A stretch of DNA of 64,000 nt from positions 78,628-142,627 of the forward strand of contig BJHQ01000014.1 of assembly GCA_014193115.1 (NCBI GenBank), in the 5' to 3' direction. The stretch is from Planctomycetota bacterium. Its GTDB lineage: Bacteria > Planctomycetota > UBA11346. Under the pieces are notes generated by a model. It had not been told where the DNA came from. It ran no database searches and saw only the letters and a list, made by a program, of their open reading frames with translations. The translations under genes were made by a program, and so were the position numbers. Positions 16,386-26,282 of the stretch are shown here, piece after piece (positions within the stretch are counted from its first letter, which is position 1; every line of letters starts with the position of its first letter).

Positions 16386-19300
16386 TCACCGCCCGTCTTC
16401 GAGGACTTCGAGGTACCGCTCGAACAATTGCTGGGCCCGGGCGCTGTGGAGCTGTTCTCGTGCATTGCGCAGCTGCTCGCGGCGTTCGGGAGGCAGATGC
16501 ATCAGTCCGCCGCCTTCCTGGCCGGCCGCGACCCGGACCCGTTCGCCGGTCCCGCCTTTCTGCGGGCCGCCGGCTTGGGCCTGGCCGGCCTGGGCCTGAC
16601 CGGATTGCTGGCCTTCTTCCGGCTTGGCCGGCTGGGGTTTTTGCCCGGCTTGCGGCTGAGGTTTGGATTCCCGGCGTTTCTGCTGGGATTGCGATTGCGA
16701 CGAGCCTTGGCTGTTGCTTCCGGAGGCTTCGGCCAGCACCTGGCGCAGATGCAGCTCGGCGACCTCTTGTTCGGTGCGGGTAGTGGCGCCGCGGTCCTTG
16801 GTCGCCAGGAGTTCAGCGGATTGGGCAGCGGCCCGCCAGGCCCGGGTGAGCAGCAGCTGGGCCCGGCTTCCTGGTCGGGTCTGGCCCTGCACGGTCTCCA
16901 CCAGATCTCGGACCCGGGACTGGGCAGCGGCAAGATCCACCGGCCGGTTGACCTCGGTCAGGCGCTTGACCTCACCCTGCATCGCCGCGAGCAGTGCCAG
17001 CTCGGCCGCGGGCGGGAAGGGCGGCTGTTGGCCGGCTCCACCAGCGCCGCCTTGCCCATCTTTGCTTTCCCCGGAGGGCAGGTTGCTCGCGATGTCGATC
17101 AACCGGGCGATCTCGGCCAAGGCGGTCGCGGCCAGGCGCCGGCCACGGCCTCCGGCAGCGGGCTTGGCGAAATGGGTCCCAGCGGCGGTCAGTGCGGCCT
17201 GGATCCGCGAGGTGGCTTCGGTCGCCAAGGCGAACTGCTTGAGCCGGGCGAGGACTTCCTCTTGGCAGATCAGTGCCAGGTCGGCCTCGGTCTGGCCGAG
17301 GGTCGTGGCCTGGCGCGAGGCGGCAAAGGGCAGCGGGGTGTCGCCGTGGTTTTTTTCCAGGGCGGTGGCCTCGACGACCGCTTTGGCTTGCTGGCGATGC
17401 AGGTCACGAAGCACGGCCAGGACATCGCGCTCACCTGGCTTGTTCTTCTTGTCGTCAGGCTTGTCGGCATCGCCGGCCAATTTGCGCTGGGCCTCGCGGA
17501 GCAGCGCCGCGGCTGCGCCGGCATCGCGGCTGGCGCCGGCGCGATCCCCGCTGTGCATTTCGCTGGCCGCCGCCTCGGCCGACTTCTCAGCTGCCTCAGA
17601 CAATTTACCCGCGTCGGGATCGGACTTTTTGGCCTCCTCGCTGGCCCGCTCGATGTCGTTCTTCAGCCGGTTCTGCTCCGCTTCCAATTCCTGCGGTTTG
17701 CCGCCGGCATCGAGGGCCGATTGGAGCATCTCTTCGCGCCAGGCGAGTTCACCGAAGCGCTCGGCGAGCGCCTGGTCGGCGGCATTTCCGCGTAATTTTT
17801 CTTGCAGTTTGCGCATCGCATCAAGGGCATCGGCCTGATTGGCGGGGGCCTGGGCGCGCTGGTCGTCGCTGCCCGCCTGCTTCGCCGCCAAGGCCAGACG
17901 GTCGCCGGGCGCACGGCTGCGGACCAGGGCTTTGGCCTCGTCGAGGCTCGACGACGGATCAGCGAGCAGCCGGCGTTCGACCTCGCGCACCTGCTCGGCG
18001 AGTTCGGTCTGGCGCTTGACGATGTCGGCCCGCCGGGCGGCACCTTCTTCGTCGATGGGCTTCACCAGGTAGTCGCGAGCGAAGGATTTGGTCGCCTGGG
18101 CCAGCGCTTCCTCCCGGGCGATGAGGGTGGCCAGAGTCCGGCCGAGGTCGCTCTCTGCCACCAGCTGGGCGAGCAGACGTTCAGCTTCGGCCAGTTCGCC
18201 ATCGGCGTTCCGCGCGGCGGCGCTGCCTGCCGACTCGCCCTTGGCCGCGGCGGTGAGCTGGGGCGTGGCCGCGGCGGTGTGCACCAGGGCCAGGCGGGCA
18301 GGTTCTGATTGCTCAGCGGGCATCCGGTTCTCGGCCCACCGGCGTTGGAAATGACCAAGCAATTCCCCTGCCTTATCTGCGGCAAGGGCGGCGGCCCGGG
18401 CAGCCGCACCAAGGCGCTGGTCGTTGGCCAGGCCCTGGCCGAGCTCTTCGCGTGCCCGGCCGATCCGCTCCTTGGCCTCGCCGGCCTGGCGGGCGAGATC
18501 GGCGCGCAATTCGTCTTCGCTGACGACCTTCAGGGTCAGGGGCTGGCTCCGGCCGATGCCTGGACCGCTCACGTTGTTGGCGTCGCTGGCCCGGGCCTGG
18601 ACCACCACCTGATCGCCGGGCTTGGCCAGACCGGCGATGGCCAGTTCGGCGGGCCGGGTGGCGCTGGCCTTGCCGCTGACATCGGTCCAGCGGGCCAGAT
18701 CGCTGGGACTTCCCGCCTTGGTGTCAGCCGCGGAACGGACGCTGCGTTCGATGGCGAGCTCGGCCAGGGCGAGATCGTCGCCGCCGGTGGCGGTCAGGCG
18801 CACCACTGCTTGCGGGCCGACAACTTCATCATTCCGCGGACCGCGCAGATCGGCCACCGGCGGGCGGTCGGCTACCGCGGCCAAGGTCATGCGTGTGGTA
18901 GCTGTGGCGATGCCGTCACCGTCGCTGCCGCCGAGGACGAGTTCTCCGCCCAAACCGACCGTGAAGCTGCCTTTGGCGGTCGCTCCGGTTACACTCAACG
19001 GCTTGCGTTCTCCGCCCGGCAGGTCGATCCAGGCCGACGCGATTGTCCTCTGATCGGTCACCGGAGACGCCAGGAATTCTGCAAGGAATTCAACGTTTGA
19101 TCCGGCCAGGGCCGATACCGCCAAGGTGCTCGATTCCACCATCGGCTGCCCGGCGTAGGCGGGCGGCGTGATCGTCGCGGAAATCCGTTGGATCGCAGCG
19201 CGGTCGACCACCCGCACGGTCATCGGCACCGGCAAGGCATCGCCTGCGCTGGCGGTGATGGTCCACCGCCCGGGCGGCAGGCCGAGGGCGTGCCGCCACG

Positions 19301-19991
19301 GCCCGTCGAGTCCAGCCAGCTGACGATCCTCACTGATGCCCTTGTCGCTGACCCAGGACAGGGTCACCGCCGAGACCGGTCCGCGGGTCCGCGTCACGGA
19401 GATCACGGCCTTTTCATCGGAGGCCACCACCGGGCGCTCAAGATTGGCAGTGATCGCGCTGTGACGGCGCCATTCCGCATCGGACCACGGCGCCAGCAGC
19501 CGGGCCAGACCATCTTCGGCAAGCCAGGGCATGGCCAGGGCGACGATCGCCGCAATCAGGAAGACTCCTGCGGCCAGCCCAAGATTCCGAGACAGTTTGT
19601 GGGCCGGCACCAAGGCCACGGCAGGCGTCGCAGCCAGAACATCGGCCAGCGCCCGGTCGTCGGCCGGCCCGAGGGTCAGACCTTCGACCCGGCTGATCAG
19701 CCGCCCGGCGAGGGTCGGAGTGCGCCGTTCCGCCAGCGCGGCCAGGGCCCGGTCATCAGTGCTGAGGCCCAGCGGGCGTAACAACCGTTTGCGTGCGGCC
19801 AACGCCACGGCCACTCCGAGCCCGGTCAATCCAACCACGCGGATCCAGCCAGGTAAACGGAAGGCCCAGTCGAGAGCGATCAGGGCGGCGGCGACCACGA
19901 TGGCGATGACCACCAGCCGGGCGGCGCCATCGATCACCAGCACCGACCGCAACCGGCCGCGAAGGCGGGAAAGGAACGCGGCATGGTCCAT
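16386..19991 (-). CDS. Large membrane-anchored coiled-coil protein (DUF4175/TIGR02302-like)
   Basis: A 1201-residue protein. Two helices near residues 22-42 and 48-67 and a third near 130-150 anchor it; a middle part (about 170-520) looks like beta-rich Ig-type domains (several WTVTA/VDLPGGERKPL-like strands); the long C-terminal half is charged Ala/Glu/Arg coiled coil with repeated LAEQVREVERRL and AEAAASEMHSGDRAGASRDAGAAA-like stretches, then a Gln/Ser/Lys-rich low-complexity segment and a short helical tail. The layout recalls DUF4175 proteins of unknown function. I start at 19991 (MDHAAFLSRLRGR) although other ATGs exist at 20015 and further up. The following gene overlaps its stop. Confidence 0.72.
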   Translation of the reverse strand: MDHAAFLSRLRGRLRSVLVIDGAARLVVIAIVVAAALIALDWAFRLPGWIRVVGLTGLGVAVALAARKRLLRPLGLSTDDRALAALAERRTPTLAGRLISRVEGLTLGPADDRALADVLAATPAVALVPAHKLSRNLGLAAGVFLIAAIVALAMPWLAEDGLARLLAPWSDAEWRRHSAITANLERPVVASDEKAVISVTRTRGPVSAVTLSWVSDKGISEDRQLAGLDGPWRHALGLPPGRWTITASAGDALPVPMTVRVVDRAAIQRISATITPPAYAGQPMVESSTLAVSALAGSNVEFLAEFLASPVTDQRTIASAWIDLPGGERKPLSVTGATAKGSFTVGLGGELVLGGSDGDGIATATTRMTLAAVADRPPVADLRGPRNDEVVGPQAVVRLTATGGDDLALAELAIERSVRSAADTKAGSPSDLARWTDVSGKASATRPAELAIAGLAKPGDQVVVQARASDANNVSGPGIGRSQPLTLKVVSEDELRADLARQAGEAKERIGRAREELGQGLANDQRLGAAARAAALAADKAGELLGHFQRRWAENRMPAEQSEPARLALVHTAAATPQLTAAAKGESAGSAAARNADGELAEAERLLAQLVAESDLGRTLATLIAREEALAQATKSFARDYLVKPIDEEGAARRADIVKRQTELAEQVREVERRLLADPSSSLDEAKALVRSRAPGDRLALAAKQAGSDDQRAQAPANQADALDAMRKLQEKLRGNAADQALAERFGELAWREEMLQSALDAGGKPQELEAEQNRLKNDIERASEEAKKSDPDAGKLSEAAEKSAEAAASEMHSGDRAGASRDAGAAAALLREAQRKLAGDADKPDDKKNKPGERDVLAVLRDLHRQQAKAVVEATALEKNHGDTPLPFAASRQATTLGQTEADLALICQEEVLARLKQFALATEATSRIQAALTAAGTHFAKPAAGGRGRRLAATALAEIARLIDIASNLPSGESKDGQGGAGGAGQQPPFPPAAELALLAAMQGEVKRLTEVNRPVDLAAAQSRVRDLVETVQGQTRPGSRAQLLLTRAWRAAAQSAELLATKDRGATTRTEQEVAELHLRQVLAEASGSNSQGSSQSQSQQKRRESKPQPQAGQKPQPAKPEEGQQSGQAQAGQAQAGGPQKGGTGERVRVAAGQEGGGLMHLPPERREQLRNAREQLHSARAQQLFERYLEVLEDGR

Positions 19992-20239
19992 AGCGCAAGA
20001 TTGCCTGATGGGCATGGCGAATCCAGTCGCAACCGTGGGCATGCTCACAACCCAGAGGCACTTTCCCGATCAGCTGACCGGGCGTGATCGGAAAAACTGC
20101 TTGATCACTTGAAATCCATCGACCTCGCCCAAGCAAATGACAAGCAGATGATTCGACGCTCACACCCGGCCGATCGACCCTTGCATTCAGAATCCCGCTT
20201 ACCAAAGTGCCCGCCCTCCTACGAACGGGTCGCAAGGCC

Positions 20240-20428
20240 CGGTCCTCTGGGGACCGCCGATCGGGGCCAAGCCCTCCTGATCGGCGAGACCGAAGCCTGA
20301 GTTGGGACGTCAACCCCACACAGGAACAACTCCGGTCATGGTCCACGGGCCCACCGCAGCCGATCCGGGTTCACCCTGGCAGGCTGGCTCGGCGCTGCTG
20401 CGCCGAGGAAATCGGCGCTCTCGCGCCG
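20240..20428 (+). promoter_or_regulatory. Structured leader upstream of rpsJ
   Basis: The 450 bases between the divergent coiled-coil gene and rpsJ hold no supported gene. Three hairpins face the rpsJ start: 20240-20245/20251-20256 (cggtcc stem), 20388-20395/20400-20407 (ctcggcgc stem, loop tgct) and 20413-20418/20423-20428 (cggcgc stem, loop tctc). The last one ends just before the GGAGAT ribosome-binding site of rpsJ. The S10 operon of other bacteria is controlled through a leader bound by L4; a comparable role is possible here. I found no convincing -35/-10 pair in this gap. Confidence 0.4.
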
Positions 20429-20441
20429 TGGAGATTGTCGA

Positions 20442-20756
20442 GTGAACGAGAAGATCAAGATCCGGCTCGAGGCTTACGACCACCGTATCCTCGACAAGGC
20501 TGCCCTCGACATCGTCGAGACTGCCAAGCGCACCGGCGCAAAAGTCGCCGGCCCAATCCCCTTGCCGACCAAAATCGAGCGCTTCACCGTTCAGCGCTCG
20601 CCCCATATCGACAAGAAGTCCCGCGAACAGTTCGAACTGCGGACCCACATCCGCATGATCGAGATCCTCGAACCGACCGCCAAGACCAACGATGTCTTCT
20701 CGAAGGTCGATGTCCCTGCGGGCGTCGACATCACCATCAAGCAGACGGTGAGGTGA
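20442..20756 (+). CDS. rpsJ: 30S ribosomal protein S10 (NusE)
   Basis: A 104-residue protein of the 30S head, also the NusG/Rho-antitermination partner NusE. Family signature segments: [41 protein letters not shown] and [23 protein letters not shown]. It starts with GTG (20442) behind a GGAGAT site; no upstream ATG fits. It is the first gene of the merged S10-spc-alpha cluster and is separated from rplC by four bases. Confidence 0.97.
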   Translation: MNEKIKIRLEAYDHRILDKAALDIVETAKRTGAKVAGPIPLPTKIERFTVQRSPHIDKKSREQFELRTHIRMIEILEPTAKTNDVFSKVDVPAGVDITIKQTVR

Positions 20757-20760
20757 GCCC

Positions 20761-21393
20761 ATGCCGGTCGCACTCTTCGGCACCAAGATCGGAATGACCC
20801 GGGTTTATGATGGCGACATCGCCGTCCCGGTCACCGTGATCCAGTGCCAACCCAACGAAATCGTCGAAGTGAAGACCGTGGAAAAGCACGGTCATGCTGC
20901 GATCAAGGTCGGCGTCGGCGCCAAGAAGCGCAAGCCAACCAAGGCCGTGGCCGGTGAATACAAGAAGGCAGACGTCGCTCCGCGGCGGTTCATGCGCGAA
21001 ATCCCGGTGCCGACCGACGCCAAGGGCGCTCCGGCCATCGAGATCAAGGCCGGGACCAAGCTCACAGTCGCAGCACTCGACGTGAAGAAGCTCTGCGACG
21101 TCATCGGCCGCAACAAAGGCCGTGGCTTCGCCGGCGTCGTCAAACGCCACAACTTCAGCGGCCACAACGCCAGCCACGGCGCGATGGGCATGCGCACTCC
21201 CGGCTCGATCGGCTGTCGCATGGACCCCGCCCGGGTGTTTCCGGGCCAGCGCATGGCCGGCCACTGGGGCAATGAACAGGTGACCATCAAGAACCTCAAG
21301 ATCGTCAGCATCGACCAGGACCAACATCTGGTCGTGGTCCGCGGCGCCATCCCGGGCCCCGCTGGCGGCCTGGTCTCGATCCGTCAGGCTTGA
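20761..21393 (+). CDS. rplC: 50S ribosomal protein L3
   Basis: A 210-residue early-assembly protein with a loop reaching the peptidyl-transferase centre. The start [13 protein letters not shown] and the conserved [35 protein letters not shown] and [17 protein letters not shown] segments are all present. It follows rpsJ directly and precedes rplD with an 11-base gap. Confidence 0.97.
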   Translation: MPVALFGTKIGMTRVYDGDIAVPVTVIQCQPNEIVEVKTVEKHGHAAIKVGVGAKKRKPTKAVAGEYKKADVAPRRFMREIPVPTDAKGAPAIEIKAGTKLTVAALDVKKLCDVIGRNKGRGFAGVVKRHNFSGHNASHGAMGMRTPGSIGCRMDPARVFPGQRMAGHWGNEQVTIKNLKIVSIDQDQHLVVVRGAIPGPAGGLVSIRQA

Positions 21394-21404
21394 AAGGACG
21401 CGCC

Positions 21405-22037
21405 ATGGCCACCGTGACTATCTATAACACCGAAGGCGCCGCGACCGGCAGTGTCGATCTCGACCCCGCCAAGCTCGATCGCGAAGTGCGCAAGGCCCTG
21501 TTGAAAGAGGCCTATATTGCATCCCAGGACGCCCAGCGCCAAGGCACCCACAAGACCAAGAAGCGGTCCGAGGTTGCCGGCGGCGGCAAAAAGCCGTGGC
21601 GCCAGAAGGGCTCCGGCCGTGCCCGTCAGGGTTCAACCCGGTCGCCGCAGTGGGGCGGTGGCGGCCACGCCAAGACCGTTGAACCACGGGATTACAACTG
21701 GGATATCCCCGCTGGCCAGAAACGCCTGGCGACCAGGTCCGCTCTGCGGTTGCGTCTCGAAGAAGGTGCGTTGGTCGCGGTTGATGGCCTTGACGCAGCG
21801 GTCGGCACCGAACCCCGCACACGGGTGGTGGCCAAATTCCTGACCAAACTCGGCCTGGGCGGCAAAGGCACCTTGCTGGTTTCCGAAGGTCATCAGGGGA
21901 ATCTGCACCTGAGCACTCGGAACCTCGCCAAAGTCGATGTCCTGGAGCGCCGCAACCTCAACGCCGGTGCGGTCCTCCGCCGGCCCCACCTGATCTTCAC
22001 CAAGGGCGCTCTCGACGCCCTGGTGGCATCACTGTGA
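21405..22037 (+). CDS. rplD: 50S ribosomal protein L4
   Basis: A 210-residue protein lining the exit tunnel, and in E. coli the repressor of the S10 operon. Seen are the N-terminal [16 protein letters not shown], the tunnel loop [31 protein letters not shown] and the C-terminal Rossmann-like fold. An in-frame ATG five codons upstream overlaps rplC; I start at 21405 because AAAGGA lies at a proper distance and the N-terminus then matches the family. Confidence 0.96.
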   Translation: MATVTIYNTEGAATGSVDLDPAKLDREVRKALLKEAYIASQDAQRQGTHKTKKRSEVAGGGKKPWRQKGSGRARQGSTRSPQWGGGGHAKTVEPRDYNWDIPAGQKRLATRSALRLRLEEGALVAVDGLDAAVGTEPRTRVVAKFLTKLGLGGKGTLLVSEGHQGNLHLSTRNLAKVDVLERRNLNAGAVLRRPHLIFTKGALDALVASL

Positions 22038-22050
22038 TCGGGAGCCAGAC

Positions 22051-22332
22051 ATGACACCCTACGATATCATCAAGCGTCCGGTGGTCACTGAAAAGTCGAC
22101 CTACACCCAGAACAAGCAGGGCCGGTACACTTTTGAAGTCGATCTGCGCGCCAACAAATCGCAGATCAAGTCGGCGGTCGAGACCTTGTTCAAGGTCAAG
22201 GTCGTGGCCGTCAACACCATGCACTGCCGCGGGACCTGGCGGCGGATGCGGGCTGGGCAACCGGGCATGACCTCGTCCTGGAAGAAGGCCATCATCCGGC
22301 TGGTCGCCGGCCAACAGATCGAAGGGATGTGA
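22051..22332 (+). CDS. rplW: 50S ribosomal protein L23
   Basis: A 93-residue protein at the tunnel exit where SRP and trigger factor dock. The start PYDIIKRPVVTEKST and the core YTFEVDLRANKSQIKSAVETLFKVKVVAVNTM are typical. The C-terminal end is shortened relative to some families. It is separated by one base from rplB. Confidence 0.95.
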   Translation: MTPYDIIKRPVVTEKSTYTQNKQGRYTFEVDLRANKSQIKSAVETLFKVKVVAVNTMHCRGTWRRMRAGQPGMTSSWKKAIIRLVAGQQIEGM

Positions 22333-22333
22333 T

Positions 22334-23188
22334 ATGGGCTATCGCAAGCTCCACTCCGCCTCCGCAGGCGCCCGTCAGGCCACGATCCCGGACTTCGCCG
22401 AGATCACCAAAAGCGAGCCGGAAAAGTCGCTCCTCAAGAAATTCCATTACCGCGCCGGGCGCAATTCCAAAGGCCGGATCACGGTTTGGCACAAGGGTGG
22501 CCGCCACCCCCGACAATACCGCGCGGTCGATTTCAAGCGCCGTAAGCTCGACATCGTCGGCACGGTGCGCGGCATCGAATATGATCCGAACCGCAACTGC
22601 CGGATCGCCTACGTCACGTACGCCGACGGTGAGAAGGCCTACATCCTGGCTCCGAAAAATCTCGAAGTCGGTGCCACGGTGGTGAGCGCAACCGCCCAAG
22701 GCGAACCGAACGTCGGCAATTGCATGGAGCTGCGCTACATCCCCCAGGGTCTCGCGGTGCACAACATCGAAGTGCACCCGGGCAAAGGCGGCCAGCTCGC
22801 CCGCTCCGCCGGGACGTTCGCCCGCCTGATGGCGGTCGATGGCGGCCACGCCATCATCGCCATGCCTTCCGGTGAGCTGCGCAAGGTCCACGCCATCTGC
22901 CGCGCCACCATCGGTGAAATCGGCCGGTCCGATGCCAATGTCCGGAATATCGGCAAGGCTGGCCGCAATCGCTGGCTCGGCGTCCGCCCGACGGTGCGCG
23001 GCAACGCTATGAATCCGATTGCCCACCCGCTGGGCGGTGGTGAAGGCCACACCAACGGCGGTCGCCAACACTGCACGCCGTGGGGCCTGCTCGAAGGCAC
23101 CAAGACCCGCAAGAAGCATCATCGCACCAATGTGTTCATCATCCGTCGCCGCGACGGCCGCACCGTCACCAGCGCAAAGCAGGACTGA
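22334..23188 (+). CDS. rplB: 50S ribosomal protein L2
   Basis: A 284-residue protein required for subunit joining and peptidyl transfer. The N-terminal OB-type domain (GRNSKGRITVWHKGGRHPRQYR), the SH3-like domain with YAPKN-type strand (YILAPKNLEVG) and the C-terminal PTVRGNAMNPIAHPLGGGEGH segment with the functionally important His are all present. Slightly longer than the usual 275 residues. The next gene, rpsS, starts four bases later. Confidence 0.97.
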   Translation: MGYRKLHSASAGARQATIPDFAEITKSEPEKSLLKKFHYRAGRNSKGRITVWHKGGRHPRQYRAVDFKRRKLDIVGTVRGIEYDPNRNCRIAYVTYADGEKAYILAPKNLEVGATVVSATAQGEPNVGNCMELRYIPQGLAVHNIEVHPGKGGQLARSAGTFARLMAVDGGHAIIAMPSGELRKVHAICRATIGEIGRSDANVRNIGKAGRNRWLGVRPTVRGNAMNPIAHPLGGGEGHTNGGRQHCTPWGLLEGTKTRKKHHRTNVFIIRRRDGRTVTSAKQD

Positions 23189-23191
23189 TCC

Positions 23192-23473
23192 ATGAGCCGC
23201 AGTTCGCGTAAGGGACCCTACCTCGACCTCAAGCTGCTCGCCAAGGTCGAGAAGCAGAAGGCCGGCAACCAGCGCACCCCGATCAAGACCTGGTCGCGGG
23301 CGTGCACAGTGGTGCCGGACTTCATCGGCCACACCTTCTCCGTGCATAACGGCAAGGGTTTCCACCAGGTGTTCATCACCGACAACATGGTGGGCCACAA
23401 GCTCGGCGAGTTCGCTCCCACCCGCACCTTCCGCGGCCATGGCGGCGGCAAGAAAGAGGAGGAGAAGAAATGA
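23192..23473 (+). CDS. rpsS: 30S ribosomal protein S19
   Basis: A 93-residue 30S head protein. It reads [21 protein letters not shown], then [25 protein letters not shown] and ends [22 protein letters not shown], all family signatures. Its stop overlaps the rplV start (ATGA), so translation is coupled. Confidence 0.97.
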   Translation: MSRSSRKGPYLDLKLLAKVEKQKAGNQRTPIKTWSRACTVVPDFIGHTFSVHNGKGFHQVFITDNMVGHKLGEFAPTRTFRGHGGGKKEEEKK

Positions 23474-23829
23474 GCGAAGTCTATCGCGCCATCCAGCGCA
23501 ATGCCCGGATCAGCCCGCGCAAAGCGCGGCTCTCCGCCGGCCTCATCCGCGGCAAACGGGTCGAGGACGCCATCAACATCCTGCGCTTCGAGCATCGCCG
23601 CGGTTCGTTCATGCTCCGCAAGGTTCTGGAGAGCGCCGTCGCCAACGCCGCCAACCTGGGCGGCGCCGATCCGCTCGACCTGCTGGTGGTCGATGCACGG
23701 GTCGATCAGTCGACCACCATCAAACGCTTCCGTCCCGCGCCCAAGGGCCGCGCCCACAGCATCTACAAGCGCTGCAGCCACATCACGGTCGCCGTTGCCG
23801 CCGCCGAACCAGAAAAAGCCAAGGCCTGA
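23470..23829 (+). CDS. rplV: 50S ribosomal protein L22
   Basis: A 119-residue protein whose long hairpin lines the exit tunnel. Typical segments: [24 protein letters not shown], the [14 protein letters not shown] helix and the hairpin tip [22 protein letters not shown]. It overlaps rpsS by four bases and is followed by rpsC after three bases. Confidence 0.97.
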   Translation: MSEVYRAIQRNARISPRKARLSAGLIRGKRVEDAINILRFEHRRGSFMLRKVLESAVANAANLGGADPLDLLVVDARVDQSTTIKRFRPAPKGRAHSIYKRCSHITVAVAAAEPEKAKA

Positions 23830-23832
23830 GCC

Positions 23833-24477
23833 ATGGGACACAAGATCAATCCCCTCGGCTTCCGCACCGGAATCACCGAACCCCATCGCAGCACCTGGTA
23901 CGCCAAGGGCACGCAGTATTCCACCCTGGTGATCCAGGATGAGAAGATCCGCTCGTACCTGAAGAACCGGTTCTTCTCAGCCGCGATCGAGAAAATCCTG
24001 ATCGAACGCAAGGCGGAGCGGGTGGTCGTGACCCTCCACGCCGGACGCCCAGGCGTGATCATCGGCAAGCGTGGCGCCGAGATCGACGCCCTCACCAAGC
24101 ACCTCGAGAAAATCTCGGGGACAGCGGTGAAGGTGAACATCATGGAAGTGCGCAAGCCCGATGTGTCGGCCCAGCTGGTCGCCGAAAACGTTGCCGAGCA
24201 GCTCGAGCGCCGCGGCAGCTTCCGCCGAGCGATGAAGCGCGCGGTGGAGAACGCGATGCGCGAAGGCGCCAAGGGCTGCAACGTCAAGATCAGCGGCCGC
24301 CTGGGTGGCGCTGAGATCGCACGGGTCGAGCACGACATGCAGGGATCGGTGCCGCTCAACAGCCTGAACACCAAGGTCGACTACGGCTATGCCACCGCCA
24401 AGACCACCGCCGGCATCATCGGGGTGCGGGTGTGGGTCAACCATGGCAAGTATTCCGACCTGAAGACCGAGAACTGA
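23833..24477 (+). CDS. rpsC: 30S ribosomal protein S3
   Basis: A 214-residue protein at the mRNA entry site. It starts MGHKINPLGFRTGITEPHRS, has the KH-domain GRPGVIIGKRGAEIDAL and the C-terminal domain with ISGRLGGAEIARVEH and TTAGIIGVRVWVNHG. The ribosomal helicase-associated basic residues (KRAVENAMREGAKGC) are present. Three bases separate it from rplP. Confidence 0.97.
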   Translation: MGHKINPLGFRTGITEPHRSTWYAKGTQYSTLVIQDEKIRSYLKNRFFSAAIEKILIERKAERVVVTLHAGRPGVIIGKRGAEIDALTKHLEKISGTAVKVNIMEVRKPDVSAQLVAENVAEQLERRGSFRRAMKRAVENAMREGAKGCNVKISGRLGGAEIARVEHDMQGSVPLNSLNTKVDYGYATAKTTAGIIGVRVWVNHGKYSDLKTEN

Positions 24478-24480
24478 GCC

Positions 24481-24903
24481 ATGGCCCTGCTCCCCGCCCG
24501 CGTCAAATACCGCAAACCGCACACCCGCGGTTTCCGCCTCAACCATGTTGCCGGCACCGGCAACAAGCTCGCCTTCGGCGATTTCGGTCTGCAGGTCCTG
24601 GAAAGCGGCAAGATCACTGCTCGCCAGCTCGAAGCGGCCCGCGTCACCGCGAGCCACTACCTCGGCCGGGTCGGCAAGGTCTGGATCCGCATCTTCCCCC
24701 ATACACCGGTGACCAAGCATCCGGCGGAAAGCCGCATGGGATCGGGCAAGGGCGAGGTCGAATACTGGGCGTCGTTCATCGACGCCGGCACCATCATCTT
24801 CGAATATGCCGGCGTCACCGAGGACCAGGCCCGTCAGGCGATGCGCCTCCAGTCCTTCAAGCTGCCCCTGCGCTGCCGCATGATCAGCCGTACGTCGACC
24901 TGA
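24481..24903 (+). CDS. rplP: 50S ribosomal protein L16
   Basis: A 140-residue protein near the A-site. Starts MALLPARVKYRKPHTRGFR, with LAFGDFGLQVLESGKITARQLEAAR and the RMGSGKGEVEYWASFIDAG segment that contains the arginine hydroxylated in E. coli-type L16. It ends with LPLRCRMISRTST. Seventeen bases separate it from rpmC. Confidence 0.97.
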   Translation: MALLPARVKYRKPHTRGFRLNHVAGTGNKLAFGDFGLQVLESGKITARQLEAARVTASHYLGRVGKVWIRIFPHTPVTKHPAESRMGSGKGEVEYWASFIDAGTIIFEYAGVTEDQARQAMRLQSFKLPLRCRMISRTST

Positions 24904-24920
24904 AACGGGACGCGATCACC

Positions 24921-25127
24921 ATGAAGAAGACCGCCAAATCCGCCTTGCGCGACACCAGCCCCGATGATCTGCGCAAGCAGATCGACGAGCTGCGCGGCGG
25001 GCTGCTGAAAGCCCGCTTCGCGACCCGCCTTGAAGGCAAGCGCCAGGGCATGGGACAGCGCAACGCCCGCCGGCAGATCGCACGGATCGAAACCATCCTC
25101 ACAGAGAAGTCGAAGGCAGCGAAATGA
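24921..25127 (+). CDS. rpmC: 50S ribosomal protein L29
   Basis: A 68-residue two-helix protein. It reads SPDDLRKQIDELRGGLLKARF and GMGQRNARRQIARIETILTEK, the standard L29 pattern. The frame is open far upstream through rplP, but the ATG at 24921 gives the family start. Its stop overlaps the rpsQ start (ATGA). Confidence 0.95.
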   Translation: MKKTAKSALRDTSPDDLRKQIDELRGGLLKARFATRLEGKRQGMGQRNARRQIARIETILTEKSKAAK

Positions 25128-25453
25128 ACCAGCCAGCTCAAGTGGACCCGGCAGCCAGCAATCCGGCAGGGGCCAGCAGCTCGGTCGCCAGCGACGGCGT
25201 TCGTGGCGGCATCCGCAAGCGCGTGGTCGGCATCGTCGAATCGGACAAGATGCAGAAGACCCGGGTAGTCTCGGTCACTGAGCAGCGCCGCCATCCGAAG
25301 TATGGCAAGTACCTCAAGCGGACCCAGACGTTCCACGTCCACGATGAGAAAAATGAATCGAAGGCCGGCGACCGGGTCCTCATCATCGAGACCCGCCCGC
25401 TGTCCCGGACCAAACGCTGGCGCCTGATGCAGGTGCTCGAGCGGGCCCTCTGA
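25124..25453 (+). CDS. rpsQ: 30S ribosomal protein S17
   Basis: An OB-fold 16S rRNA-binding protein. The core from about residue 29 ([41 protein letters not shown]) is standard. At 109 residues it is longer than the usual 80-90 because of a Ser/Ala/Asn-rich N-terminal tail of about 27 residues. The ATG used overlaps rpmC in the ATGA manner seen at other joints of this operon, which supports the tail being translated. Confidence 0.94.
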   Translation: MNQPAQVDPAASNPAGASSSVASDGVRGGIRKRVVGIVESDKMQKTRVVSVTEQRRHPKYGKYLKRTQTFHVHDEKNESKAGDRVLIIETRPLSRTKRWRLMQVLERAL

Positions 25454-25493
25454 TCCTGACCGCAGACCGGCGAACACCGAAAGACCCCACACC

Positions 25494-25862
25494 ATGATCC
25501 AGATGCAGAGCTGGCTCGACGTAGCCGACAACAGCGGCGCCAAACGCGCGATGTGCATCAAGGTGCTCGGCGGCAGCCATCGCCGCTATGCCACCATCGG
25601 CGATGTGATCGTCGTCACCATCAAGAAGGCGATGCCCAACAGCGATGTGAAGCAGAAGGCCGTATGCAAGGCCGTGATCGTCCGCACCGCCGCACCGATC
25701 AAGCGCGAAGACGGCAGCGTGGTCCGCTTCGACAACAACGCGGTCGTCCTGGTTGATGACGACAGCAATCCCAAGGGCACCCGCATCTTCGGCCCGGTGG
25801 CCCGCGAACTTCGCGGCCGCAACTACATGAAGATCGTCAGCCTGGCCCCGGAAGTGGTCTGA
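25494..25862 (+). CDS. rplN: 50S ribosomal protein L14
   Basis: A 122-residue protein of the intersubunit face. It has the full family pattern: [48 protein letters not shown], the [30 protein letters not shown] run and a C-terminal KIVSLAPEV. Forty bases lie between it and rpsQ. Confidence 0.97.
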   Translation: MIQMQSWLDVADNSGAKRAMCIKVLGGSHRRYATIGDVIVVTIKKAMPNSDVKQKAVCKAVIVRTAAPIKREDGSVVRFDNNAVVLVDDDSNPKGTRIFGPVARELRGRNYMKIVSLAPEVV

Positions 25863-25875
25863 AAGGAACATCGCG

Positions 25876-26250
25876 ATGCCCTCCAAGGTCAAAAAACAGC
25901 TTCCCGACCGTGCGCCCAAGTGCCACGTCCGCACCGGCGACCAGGTGGTCGTCCTGAGCGGCGACACCAAAGGCAAGACCGGCACCGTGATCAAAGTGTG
26001 GCCGCTTGAGCAGCGCGCCCTGGTCGAAGGCGACGCGGCGATCAACGACACCCGCCACGTCCGTCCGAATCCCCAGGCCCAGCAGGAAGGCGGCCGGCTG
26101 AAACGCTTGCGCCCCTTCCACGTCGCCAAGCTCGCCCTGCTCGACCCGACCACCGGCAAGGCCACCCGGGTCCGCCACGAACGCACCGCCGACGGTGTCG
26201 TCCGGGTGGCGGTCAAATCGAAGCACCGCTTCGCCTCCAGCCGGCCCTGA
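25876..26250 (+). CDS. rplX: 50S ribosomal protein L24
   Basis: A 124-residue assembly-initiator protein. The KOW motif is clear (TGDQVVVLSGDTKGKTGTVIKV), followed by VEGDAAINDTRHVRPNPQAQQEGG. The last about 30 residues, after the LLDPTTGKATRVRHE segment, are more variable. Thirteen bases follow rplN. Confidence 0.94.
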   Translation: MPSKVKKQLPDRAPKCHVRTGDQVVVLSGDTKGKTGTVIKVWPLEQRALVEGDAAINDTRHVRPNPQAQQEGGRLKRLRPFHVAKLALLDPTTGKATRVRHERTADGVVRVAVKSKHRFASSRP

Positions 26251-26282
26251 CCCAGCATCGCCTCCGACCGAATAGCACCCGC

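Noticed and set aside
19992..20441. A small gene between the coiled-coil gene and rpsJ
   Set aside because: Short frames exist, but none has a ribosome-binding site together with protein-like composition.
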